DNA of 21,948 nt from a virus, in the IMG/VR virus record IMGVR_UViG_3300027816_000446, positions 1 to 21,948 of that record; one strand, given 5' to 3'. How positions within the stretch are numbered: position 1 is the stretch's first letter; every line of letters begins with the position of its first letter. Of this stretch, positions 15,861-21,948 are shown piece after piece. Below the pieces are notes generated by a model. The model was not told where the DNA came from, made no database searches, and saw only the letters and a program-made list of their open reading frames with translations. The position numbers were made by a program, and so were the translations under genes.

Positions 15861-17468
15861 ATGTCTACACAAAGAAGAACATTTTTAAAGACTTGGTGGT
15901 CACCATATCTTGGGGAGTGGAGACCATTCCACGATAACTATATCTATGCCTCAAATACAGGGTGTACATTTTCAGGTAGTGCGGTTTATTCACCTGTGCC
16001 TCCGACCCCTTCAATGACCGCAAGCCCGACTTTAACACAAACTCCGTCAAATACTCCTACTTTAACCCCGACCGCAACTCCACAAGTAACTCCATCTGTT
16101 ACTCAGACAATGACGCCTACCACGACTGAAACTCTTACGGCGACCCCAACGGTTACTCCGACCACTACAACTACTTTAACTGCAACTGAGACTAGCACGC
16201 CTACCGCAACTCCACAAGTCACAACTACTGCAACAAACACGAGCACTCCAACCAACACTCCTACCGTAACAAATTCACCAACGACAACTACGACTTTAAC
16301 CGCTACTCCTTCACAAACGCCTTCAATTACACCGAGTGTGACGCCAACACAAACACCTGGATTCACACCAACTACTACCTTGACGCCGAGTCCGACTACC
16401 ACAACTACTTTAACTGCAACACAGACACAAACTCCGTCAATAACTCCTAGCCCGACCGCTACTCAACCAGCATTTAATCCTAGCTCAATAGGAAATCTTC
16501 AATACTGGTTTAAGTCAACAGATGGAGCTTCTGTTTCTTCTTGGACTAATAATGGTTTAATTGGTGGTTCATTGACTCAGCCGACAGCAGCAAACCAACC
16601 ACAAATTGTTTCTAACGATACTTTTGGATTTGGTTATACAGGTCAATCAGTTAATTTCACAAGTCGTGACTGGATGTATCTAAATCACCCATCATCTGCT
16701 ACAACATTTACAGGTAAGACATTCTTCTTTGTGGCTAATGTTAAAGATAGGTCAACAGCAGGTTGGGCTATTGGAATACAAGAAGCATCTGGTTATACAA
16801 GTTCAAACTCAATTTTTGACTATCAATTCTATGATGGTTCATTAACCACTGTTTCAAGAAGTAGACCTGGTAGAAGACAATTTACATTTACAACGGGGTC
16901 AACTTTATTTGCAGCGTCAGGTTTAACTACAACAGGATATACCGCCGCTGTAAACGATGTTGTTGGCACGAGTGCTTCTACGGTATACGCTGGAACAAAT
17001 GCGGTATACATTGGATTTGGTTATGATTCAGGTTCAGCGAATGTGAATGATATTTCTGTGTTTGAATTTTTGGGTTATAATAAGTTATTAACACAATCCG
17101 AATTTGACCAAGTATTGAATTATTTGAAAACAAAATATGCTTATTCCTTAATCAACCCTACGCCCACGCCCACCGTGACTCCAACTAAAACACCAAGTGT
17201 TACTAACTCGCCTACCCCTACTTTGGGAACAGGTTATTTCTTCTATAATGTAGAAGCTTACGATAAAAGTTCATGTGCTCTTGTTACCACAGGAACACTT
17301 AAATTGAAATCAAATGTTTATTATGCTCTTGGTAATTTCGTTTGTAGTAGTTCATCAACTTACAAATATAAACTAATCAGTAATGCGTCAGGACCTACCG
17401 CAACATGGACATTGGAGACTTGGATAGGTGGTTCAAACTGTGCTGGACTAAGTTGTACAATCCCTTAA
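15861..17468 (+). CDS. T/P-stalk adhesion protein with one LamG-like domain and a Cys-containing C-terminal module
   Basis: 535 aa. The N-terminal anchor is about 1-45 (TFLKTWWSPYLGEWRPFHDN). A very long T/P-rich stalk spans about 46-203. The LamG-like domain at about 205-428 starts LQYWFKSTDGASVSSWTNNG and ends NKLLTQSEFDQVLNYLKTK. A short T/P linker (about 432-455) leads to a small C-terminal module (GYFFYNVEAYDKSSC ... NCAGLSC). The LamG domain is clearly paralogous to domain 2 of the protein at 13699-15576. The stalk should project the binding domain away from the virion. I infer an adhesin or receptor-binding fibre component. The glycan or receptor is unknown. Confidence 0.75.
   Translation: MSTQRRTFLKTWWSPYLGEWRPFHDNYIYASNTGCTFSGSAVYSPVPPTPSMTASPTLTQTPSNTPTLTPTATPQVTPSVTQTMTPTTTETLTATPTVTPTTTTTLTATETSTPTATPQVTTTATNTSTPTNTPTVTNSPTTTTTLTATPSQTPSITPSVTPTQTPGFTPTTTLTPSPTTTTTLTATQTQTPSITPSPTATQPAFNPSSIGNLQYWFKSTDGASVSSWTNNGLIGGSLTQPTAANQPQIVSNDTFGFGYTGQSVNFTSRDWMYLNHPSSATTFTGKTFFFVANVKDRSTAGWAIGIQEASGYTSSNSIFDYQFYDGSLTTVSRSRPGRRQFTFTTGSTLFAASGLTTTGYTAAVNDVVGTSASTVYAGTNAVYIGFGYDSGSANVNDISVFEFLGYNKLLTQSEFDQVLNYLKTKYAYSLINPTPTPTVTPTKTPSVTNSPTPTLGTGYFFYNVEAYDKSSCALVTTGTLKLKSNVYYALGNFVCSSSSTYKYKLISNASGPTATWTLETWIGGSNCAGLSCTIP
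15996..16470 (+). repeat. Long T/P-rich stalk coding tract
   Basis: About 158 codons, almost all Thr and Pro with Ser, Val, Gln, Ala and Leu. It reads as loose repeats of TPT, TPS, TPQVT and TTTLTAT. All four Thr codons and all Pro codons are mixed, including many ACG and CCG, while flanking sequence prefers A/T-ending codons. Only short exact repeats remain, for example a 20-nt block at 16167-16186 that recurs at 16401-16420. Confidence 0.85.
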
Positions 17469-17471
17469 TAT

Positions 17472-18275
17472 ATGGCAATACCAGTTCTAATAACATTAAC
17501 TAATATGGGTTCAGCTGTTGGACCATTTAATCTTTATTCAGATGTGGATAACTATGTTATTCCATTTGAACAAGATGTTCCTGCTTCTGCATTTACATAT
17601 GGTTATTATACTGCACTTGTTCCTGATGGGACATTGAACATTAAAGTTCAATCAGAGGGGGAATGTCTTAACTACATTATTACCATTGTTCAAAACTTAC
17701 CCACTCCTTCTGTAACTCCACAAAACACTCCCACAGCGACAGTAACTCCGAGCCCGACGACCACATTAACTCAAACTCCGCAAGTCACTGCGAGCATGAC
17801 TCCAACTCCAAGCGTAACAATTGGATTGACTCCCACAGAGACCCCACAAGTAACAAGCACACCCACCACTAGCCCAACACAAACCATAACGCAAACTCCG
17901 TCAAGCACCCCTCCACAAGCGACTCCTACACAGACTGGCACACCACAAGTTACTCCAAGTCAGACTAGTACAAATCCTGGTGGTCAGTTGTATGTTTATG
18001 CAAGATATATAAACACTTCACAGGAGTTTGGTTATAGTCTTAATGGTGGTTCATACTTAGGAATTGGAACACCAGCATCAATGAGTTGTGATTATATTGC
18101 AACCATTTCAGGTCTTCAAGTTGGGGATACAATCGTATTTTCAACCTTGTTAGCATGTAGCATAAACGGGGACACAGCAGATTGTCCAAATTCAACGACA
18201 GGTTGTTCTTATACTCATAATTTTGTTGGAACAACTTATGTTTATATTACTGTTGACGCAAGTGTATGTTGTTAA
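17472..18275 (+). CDS. T/P-linked virion surface protein with C-terminal Cys module
   Basis: 267 aa. The N-terminal domain is about 1-75 (MAIPVLITLTNMGSAVGPFN ... CLNYIITIVQNLP). A T/P-rich linker spans about 76-166. A C-terminal module (about 168-267) starts YVYARYINTSQEFGYSLNGG, contains six or more Cys (CSINGDTADC, TTGCSYTH) and ends DASVCC. The architecture matches its upstream neighbour: core, T/P spacer, then small Cys-containing display module. It begins three bases after the previous stop. I infer another surface-exposed tail or fibre decoration. No catalytic motif is visible. Confidence 0.7.
   Translation: MAIPVLITLTNMGSAVGPFNLYSDVDNYVIPFEQDVPASAFTYGYYTALVPDGTLNIKVQSEGECLNYIITIVQNLPTPSVTPQNTPTATVTPSPTTTLTQTPQVTASMTPTPSVTIGLTPTETPQVTSTPTTSPTQTITQTPSSTPPQATPTQTGTPQVTPSQTSTNPGGQLYVYARYINTSQEFGYSLNGGSYLGIGTPASMSCDYIATISGLQVGDTIVFSTLLACSINGDTADCPNSTTGCSYTHNFVGTTYVYITVDASVCC
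17698..17969 (+). repeat. T/P-rich linker coding tract (gene 17472-18275)
   Basis: About 90 codons of Thr, Pro, Ser and Gln with the recurring units TPQVT, TPSVT and QTPS. The codon mix resembles the other linkers in the window (ACT, ACG, CCG, AGC). It joins the N-terminal core to the Cys-rich C-terminal module. Confidence 0.8.
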
Positions 18276-18286
18276 AAAAATAAACT

Positions 18287-18721
18287 ATGATATATCTACA
18301 ACAAGGTTCATTAAATAATCAAGCACTAGTTACCTGTTCAAGAAACAAGTCGTTAGCTGGTGCTGTTACTTATTTGTGGACCGTTCGTCATAAGTTATCA
18401 CAACAGACGGCAAGGTTTATTCCTTATCGTGAGCCATCACTTGCTGTGGGGTATGAGCCTTCAAAGGATTTATTTTTGATATCAATTGACGATTCTTTAC
18501 CTGAGGTTTTAATTGGTAGTTCAGGGACAACCGCAAATGTTCATCTAATTCCTGGTGAGTGGTATCTAAAAATCTATGAGCAATATTCACCAACGAATTT
18601 ACTTCCTTCACAATCTTATGATGTCGTATATGAGGGAATGTTGATGGTAGAAACTGATAGTCCAATAGGAACACTAAACTACACAGGTAATACGGAAGCG
18701 GTTATTATATATCAAAACTAA
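18287..18721 (+). CDS. Small virion-region protein of unknown function
   Basis: 144 aa, probably all beta (VTYLWTVRHKLSQQ, DLFLISIDDSLPEVLIG, EWYLKIYEQYSP). No signal peptide, membrane segment or low-complexity linker is present. It lies between the adhesion cassette and the portal gene. Its leader AAATAAACT resembles that of the intron-split tail gene. The final segment (GTLNYTGNTEAVIIYQN) is strand-like. I do not recognise the family. A minor structural or fibre-base protein is likely from context. Confidence 0.75.
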   Translation: MIYLQQGSLNNQALVTCSRNKSLAGAVTYLWTVRHKLSQQTARFIPYREPSLAVGYEPSKDLFLISIDDSLPEVLIGSSGTTANVHLIPGEWYLKIYEQYSPTNLLPSQSYDVVYEGMLMVETDSPIGTLNYTGNTEAVIIYQN

Positions 18722-18738
18722 CCTATATTTATTATAAG

Positions 18739-19821
18739 ATGAAGAAAGTAATACAAAATATTCAATTTTCCAAACAACTTGATTCCCTCGTTAAATTTGA
18801 GGAGCGTGTAATGCGTGGTGTGCCTTGGGTAAGTTGGGGACAAGATAACATATTTGTTATGGGTCTATATGACCTATTGGATTTTTCACCAATCCATAAT
18901 GCTTGTATTCGTTCCAAGATAGACAATGTCGTGGGACAAGGATTTATTACTGACTATCGTATTTCAACCAAAGAAACTTTGAATGATGTATTCAGAGATA
19001 TGGTATTTGATTACCTTGTTACAGGTAATTTATTCCTTGAAGTTATTTGGAAGGAAGACAGAAGCCAAGGACTTGCTGGTATACACTATATTCCATCAAA
19101 ATATATGAGGGTAGGTTTACCTGATAACGCAGAAATGGAAGTTGAAAAATACTACTACTGCCGTGACTGGTTAAACTTTAAGAAGTCAGGGGTAATTGAA
19201 TTTCTTCAATTTAATCCAAAGGTATTCACTCACAGACAGATTGTTCATATAAGGGATAGAAACCCCGCCTATTGGGCTTATGGAGCACCACAATACCTTT
19301 CTGTTGCAAACGACATAAGATTGAACCATGCAATATCTGTACACAATCTTGGACTAATCACTAACGGCGGATATCCTGGTTTGTGGGTGCATTTTTCTGA
19401 TGGCTATCCTCAATCTGAACAAGAAGAAAGGGACATACTTCGTCAAATTGAAAATCGCTACTCTGGTCCTTCGTCAGCGGGGCGTATCACCGTCAGCTAT
19501 TCCGATGGGGATTTGGGTAAACCAGAAATCACACAGATAGCATCAGGAATGCAGCAAGGAGCTTATACTGAAATCTTTGAACTTATCCAAAGACAAATCT
19601 TATCAGGACATAAAATCCCTGATGGAGCTCTTATTGGTCTTCCTTCACCAACAGGATTTAATTCAGGTGCTGAATTACTTGAAACAGCCCACAGGTTATT
19701 TATGAAAACATCAATTATGCCAGTTCAGAATTTCTTAATTCGTGAATTGAAACCTTTAATTGAACTTACAAATGTCGGAATACCTGTTGACCTAAAAATT
19801 GAACAAAACACTGTAATCTAA
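18739..19821 (+). CDS. Portal protein
   Basis: 360 aa. The signature portal features are LDFSPIHNACIRSKIDNVVGQGF near the N-terminus, DYLVTGNLFLEVIW, IHYIPSKYMRV, and the central block WAYGAPQYLSVANDIRLNHA followed by NLGLITNGGYPG. This pattern fits the PBSX/HK97-type phage portal family, which forms the dodecameric DNA gate at one head vertex. It is shorter than many portals (usually 400-550 aa), mainly from a short C-terminus. Its stop overlaps the next ATG (TAATG), as in many portal-adaptor pairs. The location after the fibre genes rather than before the protease is unusual. Confidence 0.85.
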   Translation: MKKVIQNIQFSKQLDSLVKFEERVMRGVPWVSWGQDNIFVMGLYDLLDFSPIHNACIRSKIDNVVGQGFITDYRISTKETLNDVFRDMVFDYLVTGNLFLEVIWKEDRSQGLAGIHYIPSKYMRVGLPDNAEMEVEKYYYCRDWLNFKKSGVIEFLQFNPKVFTHRQIVHIRDRNPAYWAYGAPQYLSVANDIRLNHAISVHNLGLITNGGYPGLWVHFSDGYPQSEQEERDILRQIENRYSGPSSAGRITVSYSDGDLGKPEITQIASGMQQGAYTEIFELIQRQILSGHKIPDGALIGLPSPTGFNSGAELLETAHRLFMKTSIMPVQNFLIRELKPLIELTNVGIPVDLKIEQNTVI

Positions 19822-20399
19822 TGACTGATGTATTTTTTATATCCGAGGATTATTTGAAAACGAATACTGCAATCAACGAAAATGTTGACTCAGGTGAACT
19901 TAGATTTGCAATCCTTACTGCCCAAAATATAAACATTCAGGAGACACTGGGTCAACCACTCTATGAAGAAATACAATTCCAAGTATCAGGTAGTAGTTTA
20001 ACTCCTGATAACAAGTATCTATTGGACAAATACATCGTTCCTGCAACAACTCAGTGGGCTTATTACCACGGACTTGATAACTTCTTTGTGAAGTGGGTAA
20101 ATGTGGGTCTTGTACAGAATAGAAACGAGCAAGGGTCAAACATTGATATCAGAACATTCAAGTATCTTAAAGATAATGCAAGGTCCACAGCTGAGTTTTT
20201 TGACCAAAATATGAGGAGATGGTTATGTGCCAAAGCTAACCTATATCCAAAGTATAATGTCGTTGATATTGGAAAGATTCTACCTGAAAGAGGGTCAGCA
20301 AATCGTAGGTCAATTGCAATGAAACCAACTCAGTTTTACAATAGTTGGTATGGTCCCGTTCCAAGTTCAATTACAGGTGCTTTTCCAGCTCAGGCTTAA
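19821..20399 (+). CDS. Putative head-tail connector/adaptor
   Basis: 192 aa, mostly helical. It starts with FFISEDYLKTNTAINENVDSG, then AILTAQNINIQETLGQPLYE, LLDKYIVPATTQWAYYHGLD and a helix with RSTAEFFDQNMRRWL. This layout (an early helix stating the number of subunit contacts, ETLG-x-PLY, then a long helix with Trp/Tyr) is typical of gp6-like adaptor proteins of Bacteroidetes phages. It is translationally coupled to the portal by a one-base overlap, which supports a role at the portal ring. It is the last plus-strand gene and ends overlapping a convergent gene by four bases. Confidence 0.65.
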   Translation: MTDVFFISEDYLKTNTAINENVDSGELRFAILTAQNINIQETLGQPLYEEIQFQVSGSSLTPDNKYLLDKYIVPATTQWAYYHGLDNFFVKWVNVGLVQNRNEQGSNIDIRTFKYLKDNARSTAEFFDQNMRRWLCAKANLYPKYNVVDIGKILPERGSANRRSIAMKPTQFYNSWYGPVPSSITGAFPAQA

Positions 20400-20689
20400 C
20401 TATCCAAGTCGGGAAAATTTTGACGAGCATTTTCTAAGTCAGTTTCTTTTAGGTCTAACATATATCTGATTGCGGCTACAACACCTGAGTTAAAACCATG
20501 TTCAAAATTTGAATCATCGTTTCTCAATTTGTCTACAAGCTCAGGGAATTGTGATTCAATTCTATCATAGTTTTTTCTTGCCAATTCAATCGTAGAAAGG
20601 GTAGTTTCATTTGTCCTTGCAAACCACAACATATCTGTGTATACACTGTGTAGTTCAATCATTTCTTTGAAAACATCTGAATATTTCAT
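20396..20689 (-). CDS. Small hypothetical protein, first of the minus-strand block
   Basis: 97 aa, acidic and probably all helical (MKYSDVFKEMIELHSVYTDM, then FPELVDKLRNDDSNFEHGFN and VVAAIRYMLDL). No signal peptide or metal motif. Its stop overlaps the stop region of the convergent adaptor gene by four bases, so read-through antisense RNA is likely at this junction. A TATCTTAG box lies about 22 bases upstream of the start. Function is not recognised. Confidence 0.75.
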   Translation of the reverse strand: MKYSDVFKEMIELHSVYTDMLWFARTNETTLSTIELARKNYDRIESQFPELVDKLRNDDSNFEHGFNSGVVAAIRYMLDLKETDLENARQNFPDLDS

Positions 20690-20710
20690 ATTTGTTATTT
20701 TAATGGTGAG

Positions 20711-20721
20711 TTGCTAAGATA
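20711..20721 (-). promoter_or_regulatory. Promoter-like box TATCTTAGCAA upstream of gene 20396-20689
   Basis: Read on the minus strand, TATCTTAGCAACTCA precedes the ATG by about 21 bases. It is a near match to the Bacteroidetes -7 box TAnnTTTG. The same 11 bases occur at the same relative place before the next gene (20951-20961). No clear -33 element is visible. Confidence 0.5.
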
Positions 20722-20727
20722 AGAAAA

Positions 20728-20934
20728 TTATTTCAGTACAGGAATATCCAAGTAAGATTTACTTTTAAAAATTACTCTAAGAACATCAAAACTACCATTC
20801 TGAGTTTTCTTGTACATTGTTGCAATGTGTTGTGAAAACATTGAAGGTGATTTCTTAATGTGTTTACTAATACCTGATTGAACAGATGATTTAAACTCTT
20901 TGTAATCCTTGATTGAAATTTCCCTGATAGTCAT
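20728..20934 (-). CDS. Small basic hypothetical protein
   Basis: 68 aa, Lys- and Ser-rich (EISIKDYKEFKSSVQSGISK, then HIKKSPSMFSQHIATMYKK). The C-terminal half is strand-like (FDVLRVIFKSKSYLDIPVLK). The high positive charge could suit nucleic acid binding, but no known fold is recognised. It is preceded by the same TATCTTAGCAA box as its neighbour and separated from it by 38 bases. Confidence 0.7.
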   Translation of the reverse strand: MTIREISIKDYKEFKSSVQSGISKHIKKSPSMFSQHIATMYKKTQNGSFDVLRVIFKSKSYLDIPVLK

Positions 20935-20950
20935 AGTGTTTAATTTTGAA

Positions 20951-20961
20951 TTGCTAAGATA
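20951..20961 (-). promoter_or_regulatory. Promoter-like box TATCTTAGCAA upstream of gene 20728-20934
   Basis: On the minus strand, TATCTTAGCAATTCA lies 16 bases before the ATG. It shares 11 identical bases with the box at 20711-20721, and the flanks TAATTTT..TATCTTAGCAA also match closely. It is a probable -7-type element or a shared operator for these two genes. Confidence 0.5.
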
Positions 20962-20966
20962 TAAAA

Positions 20967-21272
20967 TTAAAAGGTACCAGCCAAATCAAGCTTGTTAATT
21001 AGACAAAATTCTCCTTCTTTTTTATTCTCATAAACGAGTGAAGTAAACTTGTGCCCGAACTCATTATAGGAAACACCAATAACATCAAATTCTTTGTTAA
21101 AAATATCCTTAGGAACGGGGTGATTTTTGATTGTGGCAGAAGCACATAGTTCAATCATTAGGTCAATGAGAGAAATATTCATGTTTCTTTGCTGAACACC
21201 TTTGATGTTACCTTCAAATTTGTTGTTACCGTAAGCAATTGCATTGATTCGTGTGTCTTGTGTAAGTTTCAT
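20967..21272 (-). CDS. Small hypothetical protein
   Basis: 101 aa, mixed composition. It begins MKLTQDTRINAIAYGNNKFE, continues with a helix (SLIDLMIELCASATI) and ends with strands (EFDVIGVSYNEFGHKFTSLV ... GEFCLINKLDLAGTF). No metal-binding or catalytic motif is seen. It has its own upstream TATCTTTG box within a 38-bp leader shared with the next gene. Function is not recognised. Confidence 0.75.
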   Translation of the reverse strand: MKLTQDTRINAIAYGNNKFEGNIKGVQQRNMNISLIDLMIELCASATIKNHPVPKDIFNKEFDVIGVSYNEFGHKFTSLVYENKKEGEFCLINKLDLAGTF

Positions 21273-21306
21273 TGTGTTTGTTTTTTATTGATGAAGAACA
21301 AAGATA
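21269..21306 (-). repeat. 38-bp direct repeat, copy 1 (promoter box plus leader)
   Basis: Identical to 21602-21639. On the minus strand it runs from TATCTTTG through a short leader (TTCTTCATCAATAAAAAACA, then AACACA) to ATGA, so it includes the start codon. It is discussed as a duplicated regulatory cassette. Confidence 0.9.
21299..21306 (-). promoter_or_regulatory. Bacteroidetes-type -7 box TATCTTTG for gene 20967-21272
   Basis: On the minus strand, TATCTTTG matches the Bacteroidetes sigma consensus TAnnTTTG exactly and lies 26 bases before the ATG. A T-rich stretch (GTTTTTA) about 19 bases further upstream could be a weak -33 element. An A-rich leader without Shine-Dalgarno follows. Confidence 0.7.
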
Positions 21307-21311
21307 TTGAA

Positions 21312-21605
21312 TTATTTTGATTTAATAAAAACTTTATTTAACAGAGTTAAAAAATTTGTTGTAGTCATCTCCTTTTCAAGTTCATTGAAATAATTGAAAC
21401 AGTCGGTTGCAATTTTAAGACCTTTATCATTTGTAATGTCTATGTTGATTACGGGGGAGTCGTTATCAACATATCCCATCCAGAAATTTATTGAACCGCA
21501 GTCACAATTTGAACATGGGTAGATTGCAATTTTAAATTCTTGACTGGTAGATTGTAGGTTAATTCCACGAAGGTTTTGAAGTAGTTGTTTGTTTTTGGGA
21601 GTCAT
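21312..21605 (-). CDS. Small hypothetical protein with a Cys cluster
   Basis: 97 aa. A Cys cluster C31-x2-C34-x-C36 (YPCSNCDCGS) is followed by a strand-rich region (INFWMGYVDNDSPVINIDIT). The C-terminal half is helical (LKIATDCFNYFNELEKEM). The cluster could be half of a metal site, but a second Cys/His pair is not obvious. It has its own promoter-like box and a leader identical to that of the neighbouring gene 20967-21272. Function is unknown. Confidence 0.75.
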   Translation of the reverse strand: MTPKNKQLLQNLRGINLQSTSQEFKIAIYPCSNCDCGSINFWMGYVDNDSPVINIDITNDKGLKIATDCFNYFNELEKEMTTTNFLTLLNKVFIKSK

Positions 21606-21639
21606 TGTGTTTGTTTTTTATTGATGAAGAACAAAGATA
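21602..21639 (-). repeat. 38-bp direct repeat, copy 2 (promoter box plus leader)
   Basis: Identical to 21269-21306, including the -7 box, the untranslated leader and the start codon. Similarity stops just outside on both sides, so only the regulatory segment has been duplicated, not the gene. Confidence 0.9.
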
Positions 21640-21663
21640 CTACTTTATTTGATATCACAAAAA
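21632..21663 (-). promoter_or_regulatory. Full Bacteroidetes-type promoter for gene 21312-21605
   Basis: On the minus strand, TTTTTG (21658-21663), an 18-base spacer and TATCTTTG (21632-21639) match the TTTG / TAnnTTTG promoter layout of Bacteroidota. The start codon lies 26 bases downstream of the -7 box. This is the best promoter in the window. Confidence 0.75.
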
Positions 21664-21670
21664 TTATTTT

Positions 21671-21700
21671 AAAAAAAAATGGGGGATATTTCTATCCCCC
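21671..21700 (-). terminator. Rho-independent terminator of the gene at 21727-21948
   Basis: On the minus strand, an 8-bp perfect stem GGGGGATA/TATCCCCC (21681-21700) with a GAAA tetraloop is followed by ATTTTTTTTT. This is a classic intrinsic terminator. It isolates the partial gene at the window end from the downstream promoter at 21632-21663. A second small perfect hairpin (TAAGAC-CCCC-GTCTTA, 21714-21729) overlaps the stop codon. Confidence 0.88.
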
Positions 21701-21726
21701 TTGACCACACATATAAGACCCCCGTC

Positions 21727-21948
21727 TTAGAAAGCTTCTACATTCTTTAAGTCCTTTAATAACTCTTCAAGTTTTTGGTCATGTTTTAACTTGAAATACT
21801 CGTCCATTCTTGGAACGAATCTATCGTCTCCTGTCTCCATCCAGTTCTGAACACGCTCGGTAACCAACATAATGTCCTTCATGCTCCATTGAAGATTATG
21901 AGCGGTCATAAGGGTCATGGCTGTTTTAAGTGCTGATTGTCTGTTTGT
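21727..21948 (-). CDS. Hypothetical protein, 5' end outside the window (partial)
   Basis: The minus-strand frame is open to the window edge: TNRQSALKTA precedes the first internal Met. The visible 74 residues are helical and charged (MKDIMLVTERVQNWMETGDD, then FKLKHDQKLEELLKDLKN). An ATG at 21916-21918 would give a 63-aa protein, but the in-frame upstream residues read as a continuing helix, so I favour a longer gene. It ends in a strong terminator. Function is not recognised. Confidence 0.65.
   Translation of the reverse strand, partial: TNRQSALKTAMTLMTAHNLQWSMKDIMLVTERVQNWMETGDDRFVPRMDEYFKLKHDQKLEELLKDLKNVEAF

Noticed and set aside
16103-16402. Minus-strand open frame rich in Val and Gly opposite the T/P stalk
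   Set aside because: It is the mirror of Thr/Pro codons (GTN and GGN on the other strand) and has no leader or homologous pattern.
1459-17969. O-glycosylation sites in the T/P linkers by the Bacteroidetes system
   Set aside because: That system needs an Asp before Ser/Thr, and the linkers almost lack Asp. It also acts on exported proteins, which phage tail proteins are not.
13699-18275. Diversity-generating retroelement acting on the adhesin genes
   Set aside because: No reverse transcriptase gene and no template/variable repeat pair with adenine-specific differences was seen in the window.
21714-21729. Second terminator at the stop codon of the last minus-strand gene
   Set aside because: The 6-bp hairpin has no U-tract after it. 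The stronger hairpin at 21681-21700 with a T-run is the likely terminator.

Overview
The window is a block of virion genes from a tailed double-stranded DNA phage (or prophage) that very probably infects a Bacteroidota (Bacteroidetes) host. Three things point there. The start codons have A/T-rich leaders and no AGGAGG-type Shine-Dalgarno. The minus-strand genes carry TATCTTTG boxes, which match the Bacteroidetes -7 promoter consensus TAnnTTTG. The proteins are of a type common in uncultured Bacteroidetes phages: XkdF-type prohead protease, T/P-rich linkers and small Cys-containing display modules. No terminase, integrase, replication gene, tRNA or CRISPR array is visible, so lifestyle cannot be judged. 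A tape measure protein of 1077 aa implies a long-tailed virion.

Layout. Bases 1-20399 are one tightly packed plus-strand late region. In order it encodes: the 3' end of an upstream gene; an HK97 gp10-like tail-completion/neck candidate (36-575); a large tail-associated protein with inserted T/P linkers and Cys modules (580-2844); a large baseplate/tail-tip candidate (2844-5411); the tape measure (5439-8672); a multidomain prohead protease with an embedded HAD phosphatase domain (8676-10940); a scaffold candidate (10946-11854); the major capsid protein candidate (11880-12833); and a tail/virion protein split by a group I intron (12861-13644). A strong hairpin terminator follows at 13655-13685. 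Next come a cassette of lectin-like and T/P-linked adhesion proteins (13699-18275), a small unknown protein (18287-18721), the portal (18739-19821) and a head-tail adaptor candidate (19821-20399). Bases 20396-21948 hold five small minus-strand genes of unknown function. Four of them have their own promoter-like box, and the fifth ends in a classic hairpin/T-run terminator.

How the genes fit together. Portal, adaptor, scaffold, protease and capsid protein would build the head. Tape measure, the split tail protein and the 580/2844 proteins would build the tail. The 13699-18275 cassette looks like the receptor-binding or surface-adhesion part, with LamG-like domains carried on T/P-rich stalks.

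Most notable observations. (1) A compact, ORF-less, apparently intact 241-nt group I intron with recognisable P1, P3-P5, P7, P8 and P10 pairings interrupts a virion gene after codon 12 and has hidden that gene's true start. (2) Eight T/P-rich linkers with scrambled, unusually GC-rich codons recur in four proteins and separate swappable modules. (3) A HAD phosphatase domain with intact motifs sits inside a prohead protease polyprotein. (4) A 38-bp promoter-plus-leader is duplicated exactly before two minus-strand genes.
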